Positions 35,850 to 45,126 of a stretch of DNA of 61,333 bases are shown one piece after another. The position numbers were made by a program, and so were the translations under genes. The notes under the pieces were generated by a model that did not search any database, was not told where the DNA came from, and saw only the letters and a program-made list of their open reading frames with translations. Position 1 is the first letter of the stretch. The number at the start of each line of letters is the position of its first letter. Source of the DNA: Deltaproteobacteria bacterium (GTDB lineage: Bacteria; Desulfobacterota; Desulfobacteria; Desulfobacterales; B30-G6); assembly GCA_022340465.1 (NCBI GenBank), contig JAJDNW010000011.1:1-61333 (forward strand), given 5' to 3'.

Positions 35850-36893
35850 ATGAGCACGAAAGGACTATCGAGATTGGGTTTGTTTGTTGCGCTTGCCTTG
35901 TGTTTCCTTGTTGTGACGATGACCGGAGCACCTGCACAGGCGGCGGAAAAAGTCATCAAGTGGCGCGTGCAGTCGCACTGGCCCGCTTCGAGTAGTTCCT
36001 ACAAGGCCAGCCTCGAGGTGTTGGCGGAGCGCATAAAAGAGAGGACCGACGGCCGGCTGATCCTGGAACCCTACCCGTCCGGCTCCCTGGTGCCTGCCAA
36101 GGAAATATTCAACGCGGTTAAAAGGGGCATGATCCAGATGGGCACCATCTCGCCCGCCTATATCCGGGATCAGGTCGAGGTGGCCGGCATTGCGGCGGGA
36201 CTGCCCTTTGCATTTAAAAATGTATGGGAGTGCGCCTATTTCCACAAATGGCTCGGATTTGAAAAAATGATCCGGGAGGGTGCCGCCAAACACGGTGTCT
36301 TCTATTCCACGGACAAGGTTTACCCCACGGAGCTCGTGCTGAAAAAACCGGTTAGAAGTCTTGACGACTTCAAGGGCCTCAAACTGCGCTCATCCGGTGT
36401 ACTCCAGGTTTTCCTAACCTCCCTCGGCGCTGCCGCCTCCTATCTCCCCGGCGGCGAGGTGTATCCCTCCCTGGCATCCGGTGTGATCGACGGCGCCCAC
36501 TGGGGTGCGGCCCAGGGAGCCTACAGCATGAAGCTGTATGATGTCTGTAAATACCATCTCCTCCCGGGTCTCAACATAGCAGGGACCGATGCGTTCGTGG
36601 TCAACCAGAAAGCCATCGACAAGCTGCCCGAAGACATTCAGGAAATTCTGTATTGGTCGCTGGAAGAAGAGTTCTGGAAAAGAACCAACCAGTACATCTA
36701 CCTGGAGGCCATTGTTCTGGCCAAGGCGGTCAGGGAAAAAGGCGTGACCGTTCTCAACCTCCCGCCCGAAGAGCAGAAAAAAATCACCGAGATCGCCATG
36801 GACATGTGGGAGAAGGAAGGAGAAAAAGGTCCTGAGGCCGCCAAAGCGCTGCAGATGCTGAAAGACTACCTCACGTCGCTCGGCCATCTCTAA
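35850..36893 (+). CDS. dctP: TRAP transporter substrate-binding protein DctP
   Basis: This 347-residue periplasmic receptor of the TRAP DctP family has a signal peptide (GLFVALALCFLVVTMTG, cleavage after AQA). The mature protein starts with EKVIKWRVQSHWPAS. The family core PSGSLVPAKEIFNAVKRGMI, GLKLRSSGV and GVIDGAHWGAAQG is present; the last resembles receptors for 2-oxo or other monocarboxylates. ATG at 35850 follows AAAGGAGG and starts the signal peptide; an upstream TTG frame would spoil it. The membrane subunits follow after an unusual 409-bp spacer. Confidence 0.93.
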   Translation: MSTKGLSRLGLFVALALCFLVVTMTGAPAQAAEKVIKWRVQSHWPASSSSYKASLEVLAERIKERTDGRLILEPYPSGSLVPAKEIFNAVKRGMIQMGTISPAYIRDQVEVAGIAAGLPFAFKNVWECAYFHKWLGFEKMIREGAAKHGVFYSTDKVYPTELVLKKPVRSLDDFKGLKLRSSGVLQVFLTSLGAAASYLPGGEVYPSLASGVIDGAHWGAAQGAYSMKLYDVCKYHLLPGLNIAGTDAFVVNQKAIDKLPEDIQEILYWSLEEEFWKRTNQYIYLEAIVLAKAVREKGVTVLNLPPEEQKKITEIAMDMWEKEGEKGPEAAKALQMLKDYLTSLGHL

Positions 36894-36896
36894 TGC

Positions 36897-37046
36897 GGCA
36901 GTCGGAAGACAGAGGTCGGTTGCCGGTGGGTGAAGCCCTGGGCGCCATCGCCAAGGGCAGATCGCATTGTAGTGCGGGGATTTATCTCTGCGACAACTGA
37001 ATGCTTGCGGCAGCCGGTCTCCGACCTCCGCTCTCGGACCTCTGGA
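36897..37046. repeat. Imperfect inverted repeat between dctP and dctQ
   Basis: The left arm around GTCGGAAGACAGAGGTCGG (about 36901-36919) is matched on the other strand by sequence ending in TCTGG near 37046. The arms flank about 90 bp that includes a CGGGGATTTAT element. It looks like a mobile or REP-type intergenic insertion, not a gene. Confidence 0.45.
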
Positions 37047-37078
37047 ATTAACGGTCTTTACATTGCGGAGCAGATCTT

Positions 37079-37159
37079 GTGCCCGCCGGATTGGTGATGA
37101 AAGAAGGCAGATTCTTAATAAAATCAGATCGTGGAAACATCATCAATCCGGCTGGGCAC
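37079..37159. repeat. Second imperfect inverted repeat upstream of dctQ
   Basis: GTGCCCGCCGGATTG and TGATGA (37079-37100) pair with TCATCAATCCGGCTGGGCAC (37140-37159) with only small bulges, enclosing about 39 nt. The structure could attenuate or stabilise the dctQM part of the transcript. Confidence 0.5.
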
Positions 37160-37302
37160 ACCGCTAGCCCTGCAGAATCTTAATGATATGGCGCTTTGAA
37201 ACTATAGACCCTTGGCCTCCCCGACCGAGGTTGAAACGGAACAGCCTTATGACAATTGCTATAAACCTGGGTAAAGCTGAAACTTAGAGGAGCTTGGATT
37301 CA

Positions 37303-37839
37303 ATGCTCGAACGTATCCTCAAGACGATCGATGCCATCAACAACGGCATCGGCCACATCCTTTCCTACTTTTTGTTTCTGTTCTTCGGACTGCTGTTGAT
37401 GGAAGTCTTCTTGCGCTACTTCTTCAACTCCCCGACCGTCTGGGCCAACGAGCTGTCACAGATGCTGTTCGGCGCCTACGCCGTTCTGGGCGGGGGCTAC
37501 ATTCTGCTCACCGGCGGGCATGTCAACGTGGATATCGTCTATTCGCGGCTCGACAAAAAGCACAAAGCCCTGTTGGACATTGTCTCCTCGTTCCTGTTTT
37601 TCCTTTTCTGCGGCATGCTGCTGGTCTACGGCGGGTCACTGGCCTGGGATTCGCTCTCCAGATTCGAACATTCCCAGTCGGCCTGGAATCCTCCGCTTTA
37701 TCCGGCCAAGCTGACCATACCGTTAGCGGCCATTCTGCTCATCCTGCAGGGCATCGCCAAACTGATCAGGGATGTTCTCATCCTGCTGGGCAAGGACACG
37801 CCGGCAACACCGGAACAGCAGAAAGGAGAAACCCTATGA
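37303..37839 (+). CDS. dctQ: TRAP transporter small permease DctQ
   Basis: This 178-residue membrane protein has four hydrophobic segments and the DctQ signature of a Trp/Asn/Glu-containing loop (SPTVWANELSQMLFGAYAVLG). It couples the receptor to the large permease. ATG at 37303 with GAGGAG upstream is preferred over TTG at 37294. Its stop overlaps the dctM start (ATGA). Confidence 0.93.
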   Translation: MLERILKTIDAINNGIGHILSYFLFLFFGLLLMEVFLRYFFNSPTVWANELSQMLFGAYAVLGGGYILLTGGHVNVDIVYSRLDKKHKALLDIVSSFLFFLFCGMLLVYGGSLAWDSLSRFEHSQSAWNPPLYPAKLTIPLAAILLILQGIAKLIRDVLILLGKDTPATPEQQKGETL

Positions 37840-39146
37840 GCATTGAACTCCTGACCCTGTTGTTCTTCGGGGCTCTGGTCTTTTTCCTGCTGTCCGGTCT
37901 TCCGCTCTCGTTTGTATTGGGCGGCGTCTCCATGATTTTTCTTTACTTCACCTGGGGACCTGAATCCTTCTACATGGTAGCCGCCCAGACCTGGGGCGCC
38001 ATGAATAAATTTTCCTTGGTGGCGGTCCCCCTCTTTATTTTCATGGCCATGATCCTGGAGCGATCCGGCGTGGCCAGAGATCTCTACACCATGATGTACC
38101 TCTGGTTCGGCCCGGTCGGTGGCGGACTCGCCATCGGTACCGTGGTCATTTGCGCCATCTTTTCGGCCATGTGCGGCATCAGCGGCGCGGCCGTGGTCAG
38201 CATGGGAACCATTGCCCTGCCTTCCATGCTCGAACGCAATTACGACAAGGAACTGGCCCTGGGATGCATCAACTCGGGAGGCGGCTGGGGCATTCTCATA
38301 CCGCCCAGCGTCATCATGATTCTTTACGCCCTCATATCGGGCGAATCCATCGGGCGGCTCTTTGCGGGGGGCGTCTTTCCCGGACTGCTGCTGCTGGTGC
38401 TGGTTTCCATCTACATAGCGGTTCGATGCTACTATCAACCGCACTTGGGACCGGCCATTCCCAAAGATCAGCGCGGAAACTGGAAAGAAAAATTTATCGC
38501 TCTCAAGGCGGTCATTCTGCCCGTGGGCATCGTGGTCATGGTCTTGGGGTCGATCATCGGCGGCATTACGACCCCCACGGAAGCGGCTGCCATGGGGGTG
38601 CTGGGAGCTATTATCTCCTCCCTGATCTACCGCCAGTTTTCATGGCCGTTGTTTAAGGAAGCCGCCCTGAGAACCCTCAGGCTCACCGGCATGATCATGT
38701 GGATCCTCTTCGGCGCCTACTGTTTCAGTGCAGCCTACCACGGCATGGGGGCCCATCAGTTTATCGAGAACATCATGGCCTACATTCCCGGCGGCCCCTG
38801 GGGCACCATCGTCTTTATCCAGTTGGTTATCTTTCTGCTGGCCATGATTCTGGACCCGGCCGGCATCATGATGATCACAGTCCCGGTATTTTTGCCGATC
38901 ATCAAGGCGCACGGTTTCGACCCCCTGTGGTTTGGGATCCTTTTTGTCATCAACATGGAAATCGGGTACATGACGCCGCCCTTTGGTTTCAATCTTTTCT
39001 ATCTCAAGGGCATCGTGCCCAAGGGCATCACCATGGGCGACATCTACCGCTCGGTCGTCCCTTACACACTCGTGGAACTGACCGGCCTGGTGATTATTAT
39101 GATCTTTCCCCAGATTGCCCTGTGGCTGCCGAACCTTTTGTTGTAA
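37836..39146 (+). CDS. dctM: TRAP transporter large permease DctM
   Basis: This 436-residue secondary transporter has about eleven to twelve membrane segments. Family motifs include FIFMAMILERSGVARDLY, GISGAAVVSMGTIALPSML and GWGILIPPSVIMILYA in the N-terminal half, and ITTPTEAAAMGVLGA and LDPAGIMMITVPVFLPI in the C-terminal half. Translation is coupled to dctQ. With DctP and DctQ it should import an organic acid using the sodium or proton gradient. Confidence 0.95.
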   Translation: MSIELLTLLFFGALVFFLLSGLPLSFVLGGVSMIFLYFTWGPESFYMVAAQTWGAMNKFSLVAVPLFIFMAMILERSGVARDLYTMMYLWFGPVGGGLAIGTVVICAIFSAMCGISGAAVVSMGTIALPSMLERNYDKELALGCINSGGGWGILIPPSVIMILYALISGESIGRLFAGGVFPGLLLLVLVSIYIAVRCYYQPHLGPAIPKDQRGNWKEKFIALKAVILPVGIVVMVLGSIIGGITTPTEAAAMGVLGAIISSLIYRQFSWPLFKEAALRTLRLTGMIMWILFGAYCFSAAYHGMGAHQFIENIMAYIPGGPWGTIVFIQLVIFLLAMILDPAGIMMITVPVFLPIIKAHGFDPLWFGILFVINMEIGYMTPPFGFNLFYLKGIVPKGITMGDIYRSVVPYTLVELTGLVIIMIFPQIALWLPNLLL

Positions 39147-39262
39147 TGAAACAGGCCGGGCGACAATTTCGGGTTGAGGAACGAAGGCGTGGATGTTAAT
39201 GATCATTTATTGACCTACCTGTTTGCCTGCTATTCTCTTTATTTGACTCAAACTGGGCTGAA

Positions 39263-39859
39263 ATGATGGGAACCGGCACCAAGCAAAAAATGCTCGACAT
39301 CGCCAGAAAACTTTTCTGGAAAAAAGGCTACAATGCCGCAAGCCTGAGGGATATCGCCGACGCCTATGGATGCAAGCCTGCCAATATTTACAACTTCTTC
39401 AAAAAAAAGGAAGACATCCTCTACGAAGTGCTGCTTGAAGAGATGGAACAGATCATAGCGCCCATCGCATGCCTTGAAGAGGATGACATCGGCGATCCAG
39501 AGGTTCAGCTTCGGCTGTTCATTGAGAGCCACCTGGAAACAACCCTCAGTTTCAGGCGTTCTGCAAAGCTGCTTTTCGATGTCGGCCTGGACCAGCTGCC
39601 TCCTCGGAGACGTAAGGCCATCATCGCCATGCGCGACAGGTATGACCGCATTATCCGCCGGATCATCCGCAAGGGTGTCGAGCGGAATGTGTTCGCACCG
39701 GTGAATGAAAAGCTAGCCGGGTTCATGATTGCCAGCATGATCACGCGCAGCAGGCTCTGGTATCACCCCGGCAAAGGGGTATCCGTACCGGAGCTGGTCA
39801 GGTTCATAAATGATTTTTCGCTAAACGGCCTGAAAAAGGTCGCATCGAGGCAATCTTAG
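39263..39859 (+). CDS. TetR family transcriptional regulator
   Basis: This 198-residue regulator has an N-terminal helix-turn-helix (ARKLFWKKGYNAASLRDI, then GCKPANIYNFFKKKEDIL). It lies between the TRAP operon and the second Liv operon and is a likely local regulator of one or both. Two adjacent ATG codons (39263 and 39266) could serve as start. No palindromic operator was identified by eye. Confidence 0.9.
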   Translation: MMGTGTKQKMLDIARKLFWKKGYNAASLRDIADAYGCKPANIYNFFKKKEDILYEVLLEEMEQIIAPIACLEEDDIGDPEVQLRLFIESHLETTLSFRRSAKLLFDVGLDQLPPRRRKAIIAMRDRYDRIIRRIIRKGVERNVFAPVNEKLAGFMIASMITRSRLWYHPGKGVSVPELVRFINDFSLNGLKKVASRQS

Positions 39860-39995
39860 CAAATACGTGAACTGTACCGGATATTGCGTTCCATGGCCGT
39901 GGGGAGGCGACCCTCCCTCCTTAAAACGTTATTTCAAGCCGTGCGCTTGTGAAATGCTAATACCAACAACCATCAAGGTAAGGAAAGGAGGAAAC

Positions 39996-41312
39996 ATGAA
40001 ACCGATCAAACCCATCACGATTCTGGTAATGGCCTGTGTGGCCGTGTTCTTCCTGATCGGCCCGGCCTGGGGCGCCAAGACCATTAAGATCGGCGTCATC
40101 GGTCCCATGCAGTTCGTGCAGGGCAAGGGGCACTGGAACGGCGCCACGATGGCGGCCGAAGAGATCAATGCCAAAGGCGGGGTCAAGGTCGGCGGCAAGA
40201 TGATGAAAATCGAACTGGTCAAGGCCGACTCCAACGAATTCCTGAACGTCACCGACGCCACCAATGCCATGGAACTCCTGGTGACCCGCGACAAGGTGGA
40301 TTTCATCGTGGGCGGATTCCGCAGCGAGGCGGTGCTGGCCATGCAGGACATCGCCATGGACTACAAGACCATCTTCATCGGCTGCGGCGCCGCTCACCCC
40401 GAGCTTTGTGAACGGGTGGCCAAAGATTACGACACCTACAAGTATTTTTTCCGGGGAACACCCTTCAACTCACGATTTTTGGTCAGGACCTGCTTCATCC
40501 AGATGGCAACCGTGGGCGCCATCCTTAAACAAACCCTGGGTCTAGAAAAAGTGAAAGTTGCCATCGCAGCTGAAAAAGCCATGTGGGTGGATCCCATGAT
40601 CAAGGCCGCCGAAGGGTTCATTCCCAAAATGGGCATGGAGGTTGTGGGAATCTGGCGACCCTCGCCCGTGGCCACGGATGTGACCGCCGAACTCTCAGCC
40701 ATCCAGCGGTCGGAAGCGCATCTGATTTTCACCATCTTCTCGTCTTCCGTGGGTATTCCTTTTGCACGCCAGGCCGGCGAGCTCAAAATCCCGGCCGCCC
40801 AGGTGGGCATCAATGTGGAAGCCCAAAAAGAAGGTTTCTGGAATGCCACCCAGGGCATGGGCAACTATGTGATGACTCTCAACACGTACTGCCCGGGCGT
40901 CGAAATGAATGAGCTCACCAAGCCCTTCATGGACACCTACACGAAAAAATATGGTGAAGCACCGACCTATACGGCCGACACCTATTCCGCCATCGTATAC
41001 GCCATCGTCCCGGCTGTTGAAAAGGTCGGCTCGCTGGATGCGGACAAGCTGGTGGCCTTCATGGAAAACGACGTGCACCTGGTCCCGTCCGGGAAAGTGG
41101 CCTACATCAAGGACGATGAGGGCCGGCCGCTGCACGACCTGCGCTGGGGCCCCGGTTATCTCACCAGCCTCGGGGTCCAGTGGCAGGACGGCACGATGGT
41201 AGGTGTCTGGCCCAACAAGTGGAAGGCGGCCGAGGGCGCGCCTGAAATCACCTACAAAGGGATTCAGCCCTATAAAATCGCGCCCTGGATCATCGAGGCC
41301 TATAAAAAATAA
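39996..41312 (+). CDS. livK: ABC transporter substrate-binding protein, branched-chain amino acid type
   Basis: This 438-residue periplasmic binding protein has a signal peptide (ITILVMACVAVFFLIGPAWG, cleavage after AWG). The mature start KTIKIGVIGPMQFVQGKG and the pattern AAEEINAKGGV, FIVGGFRSEAVLAMQDIA are family-typical. ATG at 39996 follows AAAGGAGG and begins the signal peptide. It heads the second Liv operon. The CoA ligase within the operon suggests a carboxylic acid ligand. Confidence 0.93.
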   Translation: MKPIKPITILVMACVAVFFLIGPAWGAKTIKIGVIGPMQFVQGKGHWNGATMAAEEINAKGGVKVGGKMMKIELVKADSNEFLNVTDATNAMELLVTRDKVDFIVGGFRSEAVLAMQDIAMDYKTIFIGCGAAHPELCERVAKDYDTYKYFFRGTPFNSRFLVRTCFIQMATVGAILKQTLGLEKVKVAIAAEKAMWVDPMIKAAEGFIPKMGMEVVGIWRPSPVATDVTAELSAIQRSEAHLIFTIFSSSVGIPFARQAGELKIPAAQVGINVEAQKEGFWNATQGMGNYVMTLNTYCPGVEMNELTKPFMDTYTKKYGEAPTYTADTYSAIVYAIVPAVEKVGSLDADKLVAFMENDVHLVPSGKVAYIKDDEGRPLHDLRWGPGYLTSLGVQWQDGTMVGVWPNKWKAAEGAPEITYKGIQPYKIAPWIIEAYKK

Positions 41313-41417
41313 GTTTTCATCCGCTCTCGAACACCTAGATCCTGACATGGGGCTCGAGGGTGTTCGAGAGCATCATTGTTTATCAACCATCACTGAAAAT
41401 TTATTTTGTGAGGCCCT

Positions 41418-42287
41418 ATGCTACTGGACATTCTGATTACGACCATCATCAACGGCAGTACCTACGCGCTTTTGGCCATCGGGTTCTCCCTGGTTTTCGG
41501 GGTGGCCCGCATCGTCAACATCGCCCACACCGCGTTTTACATGGTGGCGGCCTACTGTATTTACTTTGCTTCCCACAGGCTGGGGCTGCCTCTCTTCGCG
41601 GGCATGCTGGCCGGCATCGTGATCGCACCCGTCTTGGGGTTGATTGTTTACAAGATCTTTATCGACCCCATCCGCGAGCATGAAGCCGCCGTCCTGATCG
41701 GTACGATCGCTCTGGCCATCGCCCTGCAGGAGGTGATGCTGATCATTTTTTCGGGCGACTACCTCAGTGTCCCGCCCATCGTGGCCGGCTATTTTATTTT
41801 TTTCGGCGTAAAGATTTTCTACCAGCACCTGATCACTTTCGTGGCGGTGTTGGTTGTGTTGGGCGCCCTGCGGTTTCTGTTGATGAACACCCGACTGGGG
41901 GTGGCCATCCGGGCCACGGCCCAGGACCGGGAAGTGGCCAACCTCATGGGCATGAACGAAAGCCGGGTGGCGCTGATCACCGTGGGCATTTCCATAACCC
42001 TGGCGGCCCTGACAGGCGCTGTCGTCGCCCCCCTGACCATCGTGGATCCTTTGATGTGGAAGCACCCCCTGATCATGATGATGGCCGTGGTGGTGTTGGG
42101 GGGGCTGGGAAGCATCAAAGGCAGCTTCATTGCCGCCTACATTCTGGGGTTGGCTGAATCGCTGGTGGTTTTTCTGATTCCCATGGGGGCGTTCCTCAAA
42201 GGGTCGGTTGCGCTTTCCATCATGATTCTGGTGCTGTTGCTCAGGCCGGAAGGTCTTTTCGGAGTTGTTTTCGAGGAAGAGAGATAG
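41418..42287 (+). CDS. livH: Branched-chain amino acid type ABC permease LivH
   Basis: This 289-residue inner-membrane permease has the LivH signature IINGSTYALLAIGFSLVFG followed by IVNIAHTAFYMVAAY. The coupling loop ATAQDREVANLMGMNESRV is present. LivM follows after 2 bp. A 105-bp spacer separates it from livK. Confidence 0.95.
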   Translation: MLLDILITTIINGSTYALLAIGFSLVFGVARIVNIAHTAFYMVAAYCIYFASHRLGLPLFAGMLAGIVIAPVLGLIVYKIFIDPIREHEAAVLIGTIALAIALQEVMLIIFSGDYLSVPPIVAGYFIFFGVKIFYQHLITFVAVLVVLGALRFLLMNTRLGVAIRATAQDREVANLMGMNESRVALITVGISITLAALTGAVVAPLTIVDPLMWKHPLIMMMAVVVLGGLGSIKGSFIAAYILGLAESLVVFLIPMGAFLKGSVALSIMILVLLLRPEGLFGVVFEEER

Positions 42288-42289
42288 GC

Positions 42290-43330
42290 ATGGATCTGAT
42301 ACGCTATTACATCGGCAAATTCTTCAAACTTATCAAAAGCGAAATTTTCGTCCTGCCCAGCCGGATCATCGTGGCCCTGTTCATCTTGCTGCTGCTGGTT
42401 CTGCCGCTTTTTACCAGCAACCTCTATCTGCTGCGCATCATCATCCTGGCCAGTATTTTTGCCATATTCGCCGCCAGCTGGGATTTGCTGTCAGGGTTCA
42501 CGGGCCAGATGAACTTCGGGCACGCCCTGTTCTTCGGGGTGGGGGCCTACGGGGCCGCCATGCTCAACCACAAGCTGGGGCTGCCGCCCATTGCCAGCAT
42601 CCCCTTGGGAGCGCTGGCCGCCGTACTGGTGGGCCTGATCATCGGCATCCCCTGCCTCAGGCTGCGGGGAACCTATCTGGCCCTCACCACCCTGGCGTTC
42701 CCGATCATCCTCATGGGACTGGTCTTCGCGTTTCCAGATCTCACCGGCGGCGAACTCGGCATTTCCGGGCTGAAACGGTTGGCCCGCTCCAGGGTGACCA
42801 ATTACTACATCATCGTCCCTGTCACGCTGGTGCTGGTCTTTGCCATGTGGAAGATAACCGATTCCAACACCGGCATCATTTTCCATGCCATCCGTGAAGA
42901 TGAAGTGGCTGTGCGGGCAGCGGGCATCAACACCACCCGCTACAAGCTGCTGGCCTTCTGCCTGGCCGGCTTTTTCGCCGGGGTCGCCGGCGGTCTGTAT
43001 GCCCACTTCATGCGCATCGCCGGGCCGTCTACCCTCGAGGTCGACATGTCCTTTCAGGTGGTGATCTGGTCGGTCTTTGGCGGGGTCGTGACCATCTGGG
43101 GACCGGTGGGCGCCGTCTTCATCCTGTTTCCCCTGCTGGAGTTTTTCCGCTTGTGGCCGGAACTGCGCATGCTGATGTTCGCCTTTGTCATATTGTTGAT
43201 CCTGCTGTTCATGCCCCAGGGTCTGCTGCCCTGGCTGCGGGACAAAATCGAAAACGAATGCCCGCGCTGCAAAGTCCGCAACATCGCGACCCGCAAAAAC
43301 TGCCGTGTGTGCAACGCGGAAATACACTGA
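42290..43330 (+). CDS. livM: ABC permease LivM with C-terminal zinc-ribbon-like tail
   Basis: This 346-residue permease has the LivM motif LLSGFTGQMNFGHALFFGVG and the loop IFHAIREDEVAVRAAGINTTR. After the last membrane span it ends with a soluble tail ENECPRCKVRNIATRKNCR plus VCNAEIH. Four Cys in CxxC-x10-CxxC spacing form a zinc-ribbon-like knuckle at about residues 324-341. Standard LivM proteins lack this. It could bind a metal or a partner such as the neighbouring ligase or ATPases. Confidence 0.93.
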   Translation: MDLIRYYIGKFFKLIKSEIFVLPSRIIVALFILLLLVLPLFTSNLYLLRIIILASIFAIFAASWDLLSGFTGQMNFGHALFFGVGAYGAAMLNHKLGLPPIASIPLGALAAVLVGLIIGIPCLRLRGTYLALTTLAFPIILMGLVFAFPDLTGGELGISGLKRLARSRVTNYYIIVPVTLVLVFAMWKITDSNTGIIFHAIREDEVAVRAAGINTTRYKLLAFCLAGFFAGVAGGLYAHFMRIAGPSTLEVDMSFQVVIWSVFGGVVTIWGPVGAVFILFPLLEFFRLWPELRMLMFAFVILLILLFMPQGLLPWLRDKIENECPRCKVRNIATRKNCRVCNAEIH

Positions 43331-43415
43331 CCCGCCCCATGGCGGAACACGGGTTGTCGCCAGAAATGATCGAATAATGGTGAAATACCCAGGACAAGGA
43401 GGAGAAAGCGTCTCT

Positions 43416-45125
43416 ATGGATCCCAAAGAAGCCTATATGCGTAAACCCTGGCTGCAGTACTACCCCGAAGGGGTGCCCCACAGCGTCGAAATCCCGGAAA
43501 AGACGGTCCACGAGCTGTTTGACGACATGGCCGACACCTACGCCAAAAAAACCGCCCTGGTCTTTTACGGCAAGAAGATTTCCTATAAAGAACTGAAAGA
43601 GTCGACCAACCGTTTTGCCGCTGCCTTGACCGCTATGGGCGTTAAAAAAGGCGACACCGTTTCGCTCTATCTGCTCAACTGCCCCCAGTACGTGATCGCC
43701 TATTTCGGCGCCCTGAAAACCGGAGCCAAAGTGACCCCTATCAGCCCGGTATACACGAGCCAGGAGGTGCGGCATCAGTTAACCGACAGCCAGGCCAGGA
43801 CCATTGTCTGCGAAGACATGCTCTATGAAAATGTGGAGCGCTCAGGCGTGGCCTTGGACAACGTGATTTTGTCGAACATCGGGGATTATCTGCCCAAACT
43901 GAAAAAGCTGTTCGGCAAGGCGGCGTTGAGCAAGGCCTACCAGGGGCGCAGCGCTCCCACTCCGGACCGGATCAAGCAGGCCGGCCTGCACACCTTCAAG
44001 GACCTTTTGAGACAATATCCGCCCGATCTGCCGGATGTGGCCCTGAACCCCCGAGAGGATTTGGCAGCCCTGCCCTACACCGGCGGGACCACCGGTCTTC
44101 CCAAAGCAGCCATGCTGACGCACTACAATATGGTTGCCCTGCAGGAACAGGTTCGGTCCTTCTGGCCTTTTATGGAGGAAGGCAATGAAACCATCATCGC
44201 CTTTCTGCCCTTTTTTCACATATACGGTCAGGTGGTGCTCATGCTGGGCGGCCTCACCCAGGGAAACACGATTGTCCTGTTCACGACGCCCGACCTGGAC
44301 GAAATTCTCGAATCCATCGAGCGCTACCGGGCCTCGGCATTTTACGGTGTGCCCACCTTGTACGAATACCTCAAGGAGCATGAAAAAGCCGACAGGGTCA
44401 ACTGGAAACGGCTCAAAATCGTTGTCTGCGGCGCAGACACCCTGCATGACTCCACGGCTCAGGGGTGGGAGCGCCGTACAGGCACTCGGATACTGGAAGG
44501 CTACGGTATGACCGAAACCACGGCCGTGAGTCACACCACCCCCCCGGATCGTCCTAAAAAGGGCTCGTTCGGCGTCCCCATTCCCAACATGCGTGCAGCC
44601 ATCATCGACATCGACGGCACGGCATTCAAGCCCGTTGGTGAGGAGGGTGAACTCATTCTGAACGGCCCTAACATCATGCAGGGCTACTGGCAGCGCCCGG
44701 ACAGCATCACCGAGGATTTCGTGGAAATCGACGGCGAAATGTGGCTGCGGACCGGTGACCTGGTGCGCATGGACGAGGAGGGTTATTTTTATTTCTTCGA
44801 CCGCAAGCGCGACCTCATCAAGCACAAGGGGTTCTCGGTTTTCGCCCGCCACGTGGAGGAGACCCTTTACGGTCACCCGCAGGTCAAAGCCGCCGGTGTG
44901 GTCGGTGTTCCGGACCCGAAGGTCGGCAATATCATCAAAGCCTATGTGGTGCTGCAGAGCGAAGCCAGGGGCAAGATATCCGAAGAGGAAATCATCCAGT
45001 ACTGCAAGGACAACATGGCCCACTACAAGGTTCCCGGTATCGTCGAATTCAGAGGAGAGCTTCCCAAAACAGACGTGGGCAAAGTGTCGCGGCGGGAACT
45101 GAGAGAAGAAGCGGAGGAAAGTTGA
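43416..45125 (+). CDS. Long-chain-type acyl-CoA synthetase (AMP-forming) inside a Liv operon
   Basis: This 569-residue ligase of the FadD type has the P-loop LPYTGGTTGLPKAAM, the adenylate motif LEGYGMTETTAVSH, WLRTGDLVRMDEEGYFYF and a C-terminal GKVSRREL. The substitution of the usual S by G in the P-loop (GGTTG) is seen in many FadD-like enzymes. ATG at 43416 follows GGAGGAG with about 11 nt spacing; a longer open frame upstream overlaps livM and is less likely. It lies between livM and livG, so uptake and CoA activation of the same acid are probably coupled. Confidence 0.92.
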   Translation: MDPKEAYMRKPWLQYYPEGVPHSVEIPEKTVHELFDDMADTYAKKTALVFYGKKISYKELKESTNRFAAALTAMGVKKGDTVSLYLLNCPQYVIAYFGALKTGAKVTPISPVYTSQEVRHQLTDSQARTIVCEDMLYENVERSGVALDNVILSNIGDYLPKLKKLFGKAALSKAYQGRSAPTPDRIKQAGLHTFKDLLRQYPPDLPDVALNPREDLAALPYTGGTTGLPKAAMLTHYNMVALQEQVRSFWPFMEEGNETIIAFLPFFHIYGQVVLMLGGLTQGNTIVLFTTPDLDEILESIERYRASAFYGVPTLYEYLKEHEKADRVNWKRLKIVVCGADTLHDSTAQGWERRTGTRILEGYGMTETTAVSHTTPPDRPKKGSFGVPIPNMRAAIIDIDGTAFKPVGEEGELILNGPNIMQGYWQRPDSITEDFVEIDGEMWLRTGDLVRMDEEGYFYFFDRKRDLIKHKGFSVFARHVEETLYGHPQVKAAGVVGVPDPKVGNIIKAYVVLQSEARGKISEEEIIQYCKDNMAHYKVPGIVEFRGELPKTDVGKVSRRELREEAEES

Positions 45126-45126
45126 T

